Shown: one piece after another, positions 24,292 to 33,800 of the stretch
Layout of the letters: the number at the start of each line of letters is the position of its first letter
How positions within the stretch are numbered: the stretch's first letter is position 1
From: Actinobacteria bacterium UBA6100
GTDB taxonomy: Bacteria > Actinomycetota > Coriobacteriia > Anaerosomatales > Anaerosomataceae
DNA: 64,000 nucleotides
NCBI GenBank assembly: GCA_002423585.1
Contig: DIWS01000018.1
Location: 1-64,000 of the forward strand
Direction: 5' to 3'
Notes under the pieces: generated by a model
The model's database searches: none
What the model was told of the DNA's origin: nothing
What the model saw: only the letters and a program-made list of their open reading frames with translations
Position numbers and translations under genes: made by a program

Positions 24292-25326
24292 ATGAAGACC
24301 GACGACTTCGATTACGAGCTGCCGAGTGGACTGATCGCGCAGCACCCTGCCCAGCCGCGCGACGCATGCCGCCTGATGGTGATGGACCGGGCCAGCGGGC
24401 AGATCGATCACCGTGCCTTCGGCGACATCCTCGAGTATCTCGATCACGGAGACGTTGTCGTGCTCAACGAGACACGTGTGTTGCCGGCGCGCCTCAAGGG
24501 TGCCAAGGACGAGACGGGCGGCGCTGTGGAGGTGCTGCTGCTCCGCCACCGGTACGGCGAGACCTGGGAGTGCCTGGTCAAGCCGGGCCGTCGCATCAAG
24601 GCGAGAGCCCGCATCATCTTCGGCGCGGGCGAGATCACCGGTCTGGTGGTCGACGTGCTCGAGGAGTCGGGCGCGCGGCTCATCCAGTTCCACACGCCGG
24701 CCGGCACGTTCCTCGACGCGGTCCACCGCATCGGCGAGGTCCCGCTGCCGCCGTACATCACGCAGCCGCTGAGGGATCCCTCCGAGTATCAGACCGTGTA
24801 CGCCGCCGAGGAGCACAGCGTGGCTGCGCCGACCGCCGGACTCCACTTCACCGAGGAGCTGCTCGAGGCGGCGCAGATGGCTGGCGTGCACCTCGCCACC
24901 GTGGAGCTCGACGTGGGCCTTGACACGTTCCGTCCGGTGGCGGTCGACGACCCTGCGGAGCATCCGATCCACAGCGAACACTACCGCGTGCCGGCCAGGG
25001 CGGCCGACGCCATCAACGACGCTAAGGCCCGAGGGAACCGTGTCATCTGCGTGGGCACCACGTCGGTGCGGGCCGTGGAGAGCGCCTTCAACGAGGAGAC
25101 CGGGCTCGTGGAGGCGTCGGAGGGTTCGACCGACCTCTACATCCTGCCGGGTTTCCGCTTCGGGGTGGCCGACGCGATCATCACGAACTTCCACGTGCCA
25201 CGGTCGACGCTGCTCATGATGGTGAGCGCGTTCGCTGGCCGCGATCTGATCATGCGTGCGTACGATCTTGCGCGCGAGGAACGCTACCGGTTCCTGTCCT
25301 TCGGCGACGCGATGCTGATCTTGTAG
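24292..25326 (+). CDS. queA: S-adenosylmethionine:tRNA ribosyltransferase-isomerase
   Basis: The 344-residue QueA transfers and isomerises the ribosyl group of SAM onto preQ1-modified tRNA, giving epoxyqueuosine. Typical stretches are FDYELPSGLIAQHPAQPRD, VVLNETRVLPARLKG, APTAGLHFTEELL, VGLDTFRPV and TNFHVPRSTLLMMVSAFAG. The ATG at 24292 is preferred over the GTG at 24271 because the GAGGGGG sits at the right distance and the protein then starts MKTDDFDYELP. It converges with the anti-sigma gene six bases after its stop. Confidence 0.95.
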   Translation: MKTDDFDYELPSGLIAQHPAQPRDACRLMVMDRASGQIDHRAFGDILEYLDHGDVVVLNETRVLPARLKGAKDETGGAVEVLLLRHRYGETWECLVKPGRRIKARARIIFGAGEITGLVVDVLEESGARLIQFHTPAGTFLDAVHRIGEVPLPPYITQPLRDPSEYQTVYAAEEHSVAAPTAGLHFTEELLEAAQMAGVHLATVELDVGLDTFRPVAVDDPAEHPIHSEHYRVPARAADAINDAKARGNRVICVGTTSVRAVESAFNEETGLVEASEGSTDLYILPGFRFGVADAIITNFHVPRSTLLMMVSAFAGRDLIMRAYDLAREERYRFLSFGDAMLIL

Positions 25327-25332
25327 CTGCCC

Positions 25333-26310
25333 TCACGGGAGCGGCTCCCACCAGGTCCAGCCGGGGTTACCGGCGGCAGGGTCCCCGGGTGCCGTGTCCG
25401 GGGCGACGGCGAACCCATCAGCGGTGTCACCTCCCAAAGGAACGAACACCTCTGCACCTCTGTCATCGCGCCCCGCGGGCTCGAAGGCGGGAGAGCCGTC
25501 GGCTGTGACCGGTGCAGCGAACCGCCCGGGCAGCGATGGCCACATGCCGAACGCTTCGAGAGGCGTCTCCGTCACGAGGCCGTACTCCACTCCGCCGAGC
25601 GTTCGGGTCACGCGGCGGAACACCAGGTAGCCGCCATCGCCGAGCACGTAGAGCGCAGATCGGTCATCTCCCGGGTAGAACGCGTTGCGACTCCGTGTGA
25701 GGCCTTCGCCGAGGGATGTCCTCACGAGTCCGGCGGAGACGAGGGTTGACGTCGGCGTGTCCGCGGCCCCCTCGATCATCCACACCGATTCGTCGAGGCT
25801 CACGTAGTCGGGTGGCGCGGCGGCTCCGGCGACCGGGGAGTCAGCCTCCTCGGTCACCCCGGCGGGAGGCGCTGCCCGCAGGGCCTCGTCTTCGGCCGAC
25901 TCGGTCACGGCCGCTTCCTGCGCCGTCTGTCCCATGCGGCTGAGCAGGGCGAGTCCACCCGCGGAGACCACCACGAGCAGCACCGCCGCGGCCGATGCCA
26001 GTATGGCGATGCGGGGCACCCAGTCGAAGGGGCGCCGGGTGCGCAGCGACGACGGAGCGGGTGCCTCGCGAGGCGCATCGGCGTGGCGTGCGTCGCGCGA
26101 CATCTGTCCGGTGATCTCGCCGATCCGCGCGACGAGCTCGGGCGGTGCCTCGGGGTCCGGCGCTGAAGCGATGCGGTCCAACACGCGAAGGAAGAGCGCG
26201 CAGTCTGCGCAGGCGTCAGCGTGTGCACGTGCCTGCGCGAGCAGTCCGGCGTCGACTGGTTCTCCGTCGTGGGCGGCGGAGATGATCTCACACGCCTGCA
26301 TGCAGTCCAT
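25333..26310 (-). CDS. membrane-bound zinc-finger anti-sigma factor
   Basis: The 325-residue protein has an N-terminal anti-sigma zinc domain with His30, Cys34 and Cys37 (H-x3-C-x2-C) plus Cys3 and Cys7, one membrane helix near 98-122, and an extracellular C-terminal region of about 200 residues rich in Ala, Pro and Gly. It should hold the adjacent ECF sigma factor at the membrane until an outside signal is sensed. AAGGAGGTG sets the ATG at 26310. Its start overlaps the sigma gene end by 23 bases. The extracytoplasmic part has no recognised sensor domain. Confidence 0.87.
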   Translation of the reverse strand: MDCMQACEIISAAHDGEPVDAGLLAQARAHADACADCALFLRVLDRIASAPDPEAPPELVARIGEITGQMSRDARHADAPREAPAPSSLRTRRPFDWVPRIAILASAAAVLLVVVSAGGLALLSRMGQTAQEAAVTESAEDEALRAAPPAGVTEEADSPVAGAAAPPDYVSLDESVWMIEGAADTPTSTLVSAGLVRTSLGEGLTRSRNAFYPGDDRSALYVLGDGGYLVFRRVTRTLGGVEYGLVTETPLEAFGMWPSLPGRFAAPVTADGSPAFEPAGRDDRGAEVFVPLGGDTADGFAVAPDTAPGDPAAGNPGWTWWEPLP

Positions 26311-26860
26311 CGGATGCACCTCCTTCCGGCTCAAGGAGTAGTGCGGCGAGCGCCCGCCGGGCGCGGAACACGCGGGACTTCACGGTACCGGTCGGCACGC
26401 CGAGGGCCTCGGCAGCCTCCTGGTAGCTCAAGCCGAAGAGCGTCACCGCGCCGAGGGCGTCGCGCTCCTCCGGAGCGAGCGTGCCCATCGCCTGGCCGAG
26501 CGCCGAGGCGAACACCACATCGTCTGCGAAGTCGGCGGCGGGGAGCGGGTCGAATGTGAGCGGGTCCACCGGCTGCGGCGTGCGGCGGCCGGCGCGCACC
26601 ATGTCGAGGCAGACGTTGTGCGTCACCCGGTAGAGCCAGGTGGAGAGCCGGGCGCGCCCGTCGAAGCTCGAGATGGTGCGGAACACCTTGATGAACACCT
26701 CCTGCGTCGCGTCCTCGGCCGATGTGCGATCGCCGAAGAAACGCAGCGCATGACCGTACACGGCGTCGGCGTTCTCACGCACGATCGCTGCGAAGGCGGA
26801 CTCGTCACCGCTCGCGGCGGCGTTGGCCAGTTCCAGGTCGCTCATGGGGCGAGTGACCAA
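26288..26860 (-). CDS. ECF-family RNA polymerase sigma factor
   Basis: The 190-residue protein has sigma region 2 (AIVRENADAVYGHALRF, then DATQEVFIKVFR and LSTWLYRVTHNVCLD) and region 4 (LAPEERDALGAVTLFGLSYQEAAEALG and GTVKSRVFRARRAL). It lacks regions 1 and 3, as ECF sigma factors do. TTG at 26860 is chosen because GGGAG lies seven bases upstream; an ATG at 26845 (MSDLELANAA) is the alternative and would shorten it by five residues. It is co-transcribed with its membrane anti-sigma factor and divergent from tgt. Confidence 0.92.
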   Translation of the reverse strand: MVTRPMSDLELANAAASGDESAFAAIVRENADAVYGHALRFFGDRTSAEDATQEVFIKVFRTISSFDGRARLSTWLYRVTHNVCLDMVRAGRRTPQPVDPLTFDPLPAADFADDVVFASALGQAMGTLAPEERDALGAVTLFGLSYQEAAEALGVPTGTVKSRVFRARRALAALLLEPEGGASDGLHAGV

Positions 26861-26931
26861 CCTTCACTCCCTTTGGACGCACCGCGTCCGCGCCGGGTTC
26901 ATCTCGAAACACAAGCATACCCGCTCTTGAC

Positions 26932-26940
26932 TGCTAGAAT
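26932..26940 (+). promoter_or_regulatory. extended -10 of tgt, leaderless transcript predicted
   Basis: TGCTAGAAT (26932-26940) is followed by exactly six bases and then the tgt ATG at 26947, so transcription should begin at or next to the start codon. No ribosome binding site precedes the ATG. Confidence 0.6.
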
Positions 26941-26946
26941 CCGCGC

Positions 26947-28068
26947 ATGACCATCTTCGATTTCACGGTGCATGCCACCGACACGAGCACGGCCGCGCGC
27001 GCGGCGACCTTCGAGACCCCGCACGGCGTTGTCCCCACACCGATGTTCATGCCGGTGGGGACGCGCGCGACCGTCAAAGGCGTGACGCCGGATCAACTGC
27101 GCGAGATCGGCGCGCATGTGGTGCTCGCGAACACATACCACCTGTTCCTCCGGCCGGGCACCGAGATCGTAGAGGGTGCCGGCGGTCTCCACGGCTTCAT
27201 GGGCTGGGACCGGCCGATCCTCACCGACTCGGGTGGCTTCCAGGTCTTCAGCCTGGCAGACACCGTGAAGGTCACCGATGAGGGTGTGGGCTTCCGCTCG
27301 ATCGTGGACGGTGCGAAGCACTTCTGGACGCCGGAGGACAACATGGCGATCCAGGAGGCCCTCGGCGCCGACATCATCATGCAGCTCGACCAGTGCCCAC
27401 CGTACCCGGCCGAGAAGCAGTTCGTAGCCGGGGCGGTGCGCCGCTCCGCCGAGTGGGCCGCCCGCTGCAAGCAGGCGCACGTCCGGGACGACCAGGCGCT
27501 TTTCGGCATCGTTCAGGGCGGTGTGTTCCAGGACCTGCGGGCGGAGAGCGTCGCGCGCCTGGCGGAGATCGGCTTTCCGGGCTACGGCATCGGCGGCTAC
27601 TCGGTAGGGGAGCCACACGACCTGATGTTGGAGAGTCTGGCTCCGGTGACCGAACTGCTGCCGGTCGATCGGCCTCGCTATCTGATGGGAGTAGGCAATC
27701 CGACGACGATGCTCGAGGCGATCGCGCTCGGCGTCGACCTGTTCGACTGTGTTCTGCCCACGCGCACCGCGCGGATGGGGACCGCCTTTTCCTCGACCGG
27801 GCGCATGAACCTCAAGAACGCGCAGTACGCACGCGATTTCGGCCCGCTCGATGAGGCGTGCTCGTGTCCGGTGTGCCGCACGTACACCCGGGCGTACATC
27901 CGGCACCTGGTCTCGGTGAAGGAGATGCTCGGCTCGACACTGCTCTCGATCCACAACCTGCACGTGCTGATCGATCTCGCGCGCCGTGCGCGGGAGGCGA
28001 TCGAGGCGGGAGAGTACGCTTCGTTCCTCGGCCAGTGGCGCCGCGGTCCGGGCGCCGACGACTACTGA
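26947..28068 (+). CDS. tgt: tRNA-guanine transglycosylase
   Basis: The 373-residue TGT exchanges guanine 34 for preQ1 in tRNAs with GUN anticodons. Catalytic and binding marks are MPVGTRATVKG, PILTDSGGFQVFSL with the general-base Asp, FGIVQGGVFQDLR, and GVDLFDCVLPTRTARMG with the nucleophilic Asp. The zinc site is CSCPVCRTYTRAY followed by a later His (SIHNLH). The start ATG lies at the predicted transcription start, so this is probably a leaderless mRNA. It acts before QueA and QueH encoded 2-3 kb upstream. Confidence 0.96.
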   Translation: MTIFDFTVHATDTSTAARAATFETPHGVVPTPMFMPVGTRATVKGVTPDQLREIGAHVVLANTYHLFLRPGTEIVEGAGGLHGFMGWDRPILTDSGGFQVFSLADTVKVTDEGVGFRSIVDGAKHFWTPEDNMAIQEALGADIIMQLDQCPPYPAEKQFVAGAVRRSAEWAARCKQAHVRDDQALFGIVQGGVFQDLRAESVARLAEIGFPGYGIGGYSVGEPHDLMLESLAPVTELLPVDRPRYLMGVGNPTTMLEAIALGVDLFDCVLPTRTARMGTAFSSTGRMNLKNAQYARDFGPLDEACSCPVCRTYTRAYIRHLVSVKEMLGSTLLSIHNLHVLIDLARRAREAIEAGEYASFLGQWRRGPGADDY

Positions 28069-28111
28069 CGCCGGATAGGTCGGATGCAGTGCCGTCGTTG
28101 CGGCACACTGG

Positions 28112-28120
28112 TGCTATGAT
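28112..28120 (+). promoter_or_regulatory. extended -10 promoter of yajC-secDF
   Basis: TGCTATGAT (28112-28120) is an extended -10. The leader to the yajC ATG at 28187 contains a 7-bp GC hairpin at 28131-28148. Confidence 0.55.
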
Positions 28121-28186
28121 TCGTTAGTCTGCGCGGGAATCCCCGCGCGGTGCTGTCATGCGACCACCTGTGAGAGGTCCGTAACG

Positions 28187-28450
28187 ATGGATGCCAATAC
28201 CGCACAACTGCTGTCGCTCGCGGTCATCGCCGTGGCGTTCTACCTGCTGATGATCCGCCCGCAGCAGAAGCGTCAGAAGGAGCACCAGGCGCTCATGGCG
28301 TCGCTCGTCGAGGGTGACCGCGTGGTCACCATCGGCGGCGTCTACGGGACCGTGCGCACGCTCGAGGACTCGCGTGTGGGTCTCGAGATCGCCGAGGGCG
28401 TCATCGTCGAGTTCGACCGCGCGGCTGTCGCGCGCAAGGTGGACCAGTAG
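28187..28450 (+). CDS. yajC: preprotein translocase subunit YajC
   Basis: The 87-residue protein has one N-terminal membrane helix followed by the YajC motif MIRPQQKRQKEHQALMASL and a small beta domain (GDRVVTIGGVYGTV). YajC associates with SecDF. The order tgt-yajC-secD-secF is conserved in many bacteria. An extended -10 and a hairpin lie in the upstream region. Confidence 0.94.
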   Translation: MDANTAQLLSLAVIAVAFYLLMIRPQQKRQKEHQALMASLVEGDRVVTIGGVYGTVRTLEDSRVGLEIAEGVIVEFDRAAVARKVDQ

Positions 28451-28548
28451 CAGCCGGTCCGCAGCGAGCGGCCCCGGTCATGTGCATGACCGTCTGTGGT
28501 GACCAGTCGCCCTCAGGGGCGTGAATCGTAAGGAGCGTACCGAAGACG

Positions 28549-29898
28549 ATGGAGTCAAAGACCCGCAACCTGATCGCCCTCGCGGTGATCGCCGTGCTCG
28601 CGGCCATCTCGTTCTGGCAGGCCTGGCCGCCGGCCGAGAAGATCACGCAGGGACTCGACCTCAAAGGTGGCCTCTCGGTCATCCTGACCGCCCGGCCGCT
28701 CTCCGGCGGCACTCTCACCGAGGATACCGTGCAGCGCGTCGAGAACATCTTGGTCGAGCGCGTCAACGGTTTCGGTGTGAGCGAGGCTACCGTGCAGCGC
28801 CAGGGCCAGACGGCATTCCTTATCCAGCTGCCGGGCGTCGACAACGCCCAGGAGGCGCTGAAGCTGCTCGGCGAGCCGGGCAAGCTCGAGTTCGTCGACC
28901 TGGCCAGCATCACCGATACCGCCACCGCGGACCTCATCGTGAAGCAGATCGAGGCCGAACGCTCCGAGGAGAGCACCTCCACGCTGCCGAAGCTCGACTC
29001 CACCAAGTACGCGGCGTTCATGACGGGTGAGGTCATCACCGACGCCCAGGTGACCACCGACGATTACGGTGCATACGCGGTGAGCGTGAGCATGGATGAC
29101 TCGGGGAAGACCGTATGGGGCGAGAAGACCACCGAACTTGCTCCCACGCAGGGCCAGGTCGTGATCGTGCTCGACGGCTACGCCAAGAGTGCGCCGGCCG
29201 TGCAGACGCCGATCCTCGATGGAGACACGCTGATCAGCGGCACCTTCACCGTGGATGAGGCGAAGGGGCTCGCTGCGGTCCTCCAGTCGGGTGCGATGCC
29301 CGCCGAGATCGTGATCGACGAGTCACGAGTGGTCGGTCCGACACTCGGCCAGGACTCGCTCAACAAGGGTCTGCTCGCGGGTCTTATCGGGCTCGCGTTC
29401 GTTGCGATGTTCATGGCGCTGTACTATCGCGGCCTCGGCATCGTCTCGTGGGTGTCTCTGGGGCTGTACGGCATCATCTTCGGTGGCGTGCTCGCGATTC
29501 TCTCGGCGCTCAACATCTTCTCGATGACGCTTCCGGGTGTTGCCGGCATCATCCTCACGATCGGTGTCGCGGCCGACACCTCGATCCTCATCTTCGAACG
29601 GCTGAAGGAGGAGGTCGAAGGCGGCAAGACGTACCGCAGCGCCGCGAAGTCGGGCGTTCGGCACGCGATCGCGACCTCCATCGACGCGGACGTCGTGACG
29701 CTCGTCTCGGCCCTCGCGCTGTGGTTCTTCGCCATAGGACCGGTGAAGGGCTTCGCCTTCACGCTCATCCTTGGCATCATCATCGACCTCGTGGTGGCCA
29801 TCCTGTTCACCGGACCTGTCGTGCGCATGCTGGCCGAGGGGCCGATGATGAAGACGCCCGCTCTCTTCGGCATGAAGGGCGGTGGTCAGCGTGGCTAA
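28549..29898 (+). CDS. secD: protein translocase subunit SecD
   Basis: The 449-residue RND-family membrane protein uses the proton gradient to pull exported proteins out of the SecYEG channel. It has an N-terminal helix, GLDLKGGLSVILTA, a large extracytoplasmic P1 region, then GLLAGLIGLAFVAMFM and the conserved TLPGVAGIILTIGVAADTSILIFERLKEE segment. About six membrane helices. The predicted P1 domain is shorter than in E. coli, as usual in Gram-positives. A 97-base gap after yajC contains two small hairpins near 28475-28492 and 28508-28521. Confidence 0.95.
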   Translation: MESKTRNLIALAVIAVLAAISFWQAWPPAEKITQGLDLKGGLSVILTARPLSGGTLTEDTVQRVENILVERVNGFGVSEATVQRQGQTAFLIQLPGVDNAQEALKLLGEPGKLEFVDLASITDTATADLIVKQIEAERSEESTSTLPKLDSTKYAAFMTGEVITDAQVTTDDYGAYAVSVSMDDSGKTVWGEKTTELAPTQGQVVIVLDGYAKSAPAVQTPILDGDTLISGTFTVDEAKGLAAVLQSGAMPAEIVIDESRVVGPTLGQDSLNKGLLAGLIGLAFVAMFMALYYRGLGIVSWVSLGLYGIIFGGVLAILSALNIFSMTLPGVAGIILTIGVAADTSILIFERLKEEVEGGKTYRSAAKSGVRHAIATSIDADVVTLVSALALWFFAIGPVKGFAFTLILGIIIDLVVAILFTGPVVRMLAEGPMMKTPALFGMKGGGQRG

Positions 29899-30811
29899 GC
29901 GCGGCATCGACTTCATGGGTAAGCGGAACATCTTCTTCGCGGTCTCGGGGGCGCTTGTCGTGATCGCGGTGGCGGCGCTCCTGATCCGGGGCGTGACGCT
30001 CGGCATCGAGTTCCAGGGCGGCACCGTGATGACGCTCGCCGGCGCGGAGGGTATCGGCACCGAGGAGGTGCGTGATGCGCTCAAGACCGCCGACGTGATG
30101 GACGCCGAGAACGCGGTCATCCAGCCGACAGACGATGGTGGTTTCATCGTACGCACGGCGGAGTCCGACACGGCTGCGGCCCAGCAGGCGTTCAGCACGA
30201 TCCTCGATGAGCTCGGCCTGCCCGACCAGGACGTGAACGTGACGACCATCGGTCCCGGCTGGGGGCAGAACGTCACCAACGCTGCAGTCCTGGCGCTCGT
30301 GGTCTCGCTCATCGCCATCCTCGCGTACGTTTCGCTCCGTTTCGAGTACAAGATGTCGGTCACGGCGGTGCTCGCGCTGTTCCACGACGCGCTGATCGTC
30401 GTGGGCATATACGCGCTGTTCGGACGTGAGATCACGCCCAACACCGTCGCGGCCGTGCTGACCATCCTCGGCTACTCGCTCTACGACACGATCGTGGTGT
30501 TCCATCGCATCCGCGAGAACTCTGCGGGGCTCACGAAGCGCAGCTTCATGGACATGACCAACGACTCCATCAACGAGATGCTGATGCGGTGGGTCAACAC
30601 CGGCCTCGTGCAGATCGTGCCGGTCATCGCGCTGCTGCTCTTCGGCGGCGAGACGTTGCGCGACTTCGCGTTCGCGATGGCCGTCGGTCTGATCGCCGGA
30701 GCGTACTCCTCGATCGGCCTCGCCAGCCCGCTGTACGCGGTCTGGAAGGAGCGCGAGCCGAAGTTCCAGGCACTCAAGAAGAGGCACGAGGCCCAGCAGG
30801 CCGCCAGGTAG
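29891..30811 (+). CDS. secF: protein translocase subunit SecF
   Basis: The 306-residue partner of SecD begins AKRGIDFMGKRNIFFAVSG and has GIEFQGGTVM, the late VLTILGYSLYDTIVVFHRIRE motif, and about six membrane helices. GTG at 29891 is favoured because GGTGG lies just upstream; GTG at 29882 in frame is possible. It overlaps secD by eight bases with the alternative reading of CGTGGCTAA. Confidence 0.94.
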   Translation: MAKRGIDFMGKRNIFFAVSGALVVIAVAALLIRGVTLGIEFQGGTVMTLAGAEGIGTEEVRDALKTADVMDAENAVIQPTDDGGFIVRTAESDTAAAQQAFSTILDELGLPDQDVNVTTIGPGWGQNVTNAAVLALVVSLIAILAYVSLRFEYKMSVTAVLALFHDALIVVGIYALFGREITPNTVAAVLTILGYSLYDTIVVFHRIRENSAGLTKRSFMDMTNDSINEMLMRWVNTGLVQIVPVIALLLFGGETLRDFAFAMAVGLIAGAYSSIGLASPLYAVWKEREPKFQALKKRHEAQQAAR

Positions 30812-30840
30812 GGGCGGTCGGGCCGCCACAGGCGCCAACA

Positions 30841-30874
30841 TCGGGGTCGACACCGCGTCAGGTGTCGACCCCGA
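30841..30874. repeat. 14-bp perfect inverted repeat between secF and recJ
   Basis: Arms 30841-30854 and 30861-30874 are exactly complementary with a six-base loop. It lies 29 bases after secF and directly in front of the -10 box of recJ, over the -35 region. It may be a Rho-independent-like terminator of secF, an operator, or both; it lacks a T tract. Confidence 0.6.
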
Positions 30875-30878
30875 CAGG

Positions 30879-30884
30879 TAGAAT
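30879..30884 (+). promoter_or_regulatory. -10 box of the recJ fusion, leaderless transcript predicted
   Basis: TAGAAT at 30879-30884, then six bases, then ATG at 30891. The spacing equals that at tgt. Confidence 0.55.
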
Positions 30885-30890
30885 GGGATG

Positions 30891-33800
30891 ATGACCGAGA
30901 CAACGCGCGCATGCGCTCAGATGAGGTGGGACGTCGCGCGTGCCGACGCCGGTACGGTCGCGTCGCTCGCCGAGGCCGTGGGCCTCTCCTCGATCACTGC
31001 ATCGGTGCTCGTCGCCCGTGGGATCGCGAACGCCGAAGAGGCGCGGCACTTCCTCGAGCCGTCGCTCGATCGCGACTGGGTGACCGAGGCCGACATCCCC
31101 GGTATGTCCGAGGCGGCCCGGCGGGTAGCCGACGCGGTCACGCGGGAGCAGCGCATCCTCGTCTTCGGCGACTTCGATCTGGACGGGATCTCGGCTGCCG
31201 CCACCGCCACGCTCGGATTGCGCGCGATGGGCGCTCACGTCGACACCGCCGTGCCGCACCGCTTCCGCGAGGGGTACGGCCTCACGGCCGCCTCCATCGA
31301 GCGGATAGCTGCATCTGAGCCCGATCTGGTCGTCACGGTCGACTGCGGGATCTCGAATGCGGCCGAGATCGCTGCACTGGCCGAGCGCGGGATCGATGCC
31401 GTGGTGACCGACCATCACGAGCCGGGGGACGGCGTGCCCGCGGGCGTGCCGGTGGCCGATCCGAAGCTCGCCGAGCACGGGCCCGAGATCTCGGGCGCCG
31501 GCGTGGCGCTCGCGCTCGTCCAGGCGGTCGGCGCGATCCTCGGCTTCCCTGACGTCTGGCGGAACCTCACCGACCTCGCGATGCTTGGAACGGTGGCCGA
31601 CATCGTGCCGCTGGTGGGCCCGAATCGCGCGCTCGTGGCCGAGGGCATCCGGCGCACGCGGTCCGAGCCCCGCGCGGGGATCGCGGCGCTCGCCGTGGTC
31701 GCCGGCGTCGACATCACGGCGCTCGACACCGACCGCGTGGCGTACTCGCTCGCGCCGCGTCTGAATGCCGCCGGACGCATGGCGGATCCGGAGATCGCGG
31801 TCCAGCTCCTACTCGGCACCGATCCCGGTGAGGCCGACGTGCTCGCGCACGCGCTCGACGAGCACAACCGCGTCCGCCAGGCCGCGGAGAGCGACCTGTA
31901 CGACGCGGCGTACCTCGAGGCGGGCCGGACGTTCGCTCCCGGTGACCGGGTCCTCGTGGTGGCAGGCGAGCACTGGCACGAAGGCGTGCGCGGGATCGTC
32001 GCGTCGCGGCTGGTGGGGCGCTTCGGCGTGCCGGCGATCGTGTTCTGCATCGAAGACGGCCAGGCGCAGGGCTCGGGGCGCAGCGTCGAGGGTGTCGACC
32101 TGTACGCCGCGCTGAGCGAGCTTGCACCGATGCTCGACCGCTTCGGCGGCCATGCGATGGCGGCCGGCCTCGCACTCCCCGCCGCATCCGTCGATCTGTT
32201 CCGGGAGCGCCTCGGCGGTCTGCTCGCCAGTCGCCCGGCCGAGGATTTCGTCTCGCGGATGGTGATCGACGCCGAGGTCCCGCTCGACGCGCTCTCGCGC
32301 GAACTCGTGAGCGAGCTCGCGCTCCTCGGGCCGTTCGGCTTCGGCAACAAGCGACCACTTCTCGCGGTCCGTGGTGTGTTCATGAACGGCCGCAAGCGGG
32401 TGGGCAAGGCCGAGGAGCACTTCAAGTTCACGGCGTTCGACGGTGTGGCATCGCTGCCGGCGATCGCCTTCCGGTGCGCCGGCATCGAGACGCTCGTGGA
32501 TACGGAGGCCGCCGTCGACGTGGCGTTCGAGCTCGACTGCGATGAGTGGCGCGGGGTGGAGCGCGTGCAGATGCTGGCGCGAGACGTCCGGTTGCGCGAG
32601 GTCGAGCCCGGCGCGCCCGCATCCGCGCTCGTCGACGACCTGTTCGAACACGCCGAGGAGATCCTCGCCCGTGGCGAGTACTCAGGGATCGCCGAGGCCG
32701 AATCGTTCCACACCAAGCTTGCCGGAGTGAGCTTCGAGGGTCGCCAGGAGGTGGTCGCGCGTCTCGCACCGGGTATACCCCTGCGCCTCGCGCGGCAGCC
32801 TGAGAACGAGTTCGATGCGAATGCGTGCGCGCTGTTCGATCCCTTCGGCGACCAGGTGGGTTTCCTCAACCGGCGCCTGGCCGCCGTTCTCGCGCCGGTG
32901 ATCGACGCGGGCGTCGAGTACGATGTCGAGGTCACCGAGGTCACGGGCGGGGAGGAGGGCGCTTCGCTCGGCGTGAACGTGCTCGTCTCACGCCGCGGGG
33001 CGGACCTCGACCAAGACGAGGAGACGCGCCTGCAGGCGCTCGAGCGCCGAACCGCGCTGGCCGCGCTCGGGGCGCCGGATCTTGATGCCGAACTGGTGAG
33101 GCACTTCATCGGTGAACGCGAGCTGCATGCGGCGCAGGCCGAGGCGCTCGGGCATCTCGCGCGGGGGAGCTCCACGCTCGCGGTCATGGCGACCGGTCGG
33201 GGCAAGTCGCTCATCTTCCACGTCCACGCGGCGCGCGAGGCCATCGCGCGCGGTGGTGCGTCGGTCTTCGTCTACCCGCTGCGGGCACTCGTTGCCGACC
33301 AGTCGTTCCACCTCGAGGACTCCTTCGCGGCGCTCGGCTGTTCGGTCGCCACGCTCACCGGGGAGACCGCTCCCGGCGGGCGCGACGGTGCGTTCGCGGC
33401 ACTCGCGGACGGTTCGCTCGATGTCGTCCTTACCACGCCGGAGTTCCTCGACCACCACGCGGCACGCTTCGCTGCAGCCGGCAGGATCGCGTTCGTCGTG
33501 GTGGATGAGGCGCATCATGTCGGGCTCGCACGTGCGGGTCACCGTCCGGCGTACGCGCGGCTCGACCGGGCACTCGAGGCGCTCGGGCACCCGCTCGTGC
33601 TCGCCGCCACCGCCACGGCCCCCGCCGAGGTCGCCGAGGCGATCACCACCGTGCTCGGCGTGCGCGAGGTCGTGCTCGACCCGACCGTGCGCGACAACCT
33701 GCGCATCGTTGACTCGCGCGGCACCGACGACAAGAACGCGCGGGTGGCGACGCTCGCCGCATCCGGCGAGAAGATCATCGTCTACGTGAACAGCAGGGAC

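Noticed and set aside
26927..26932. TTGACT before tgt as a -35 element
   Set aside because: It is only two bases from the TAGAAT, so it cannot act as the -35 of that promoter.
31415..33244. Long open frame on the minus strand
   Set aside because: Antisense to the conserved RecJ fusion; its Ser/Arg-rich translation has no motifs.
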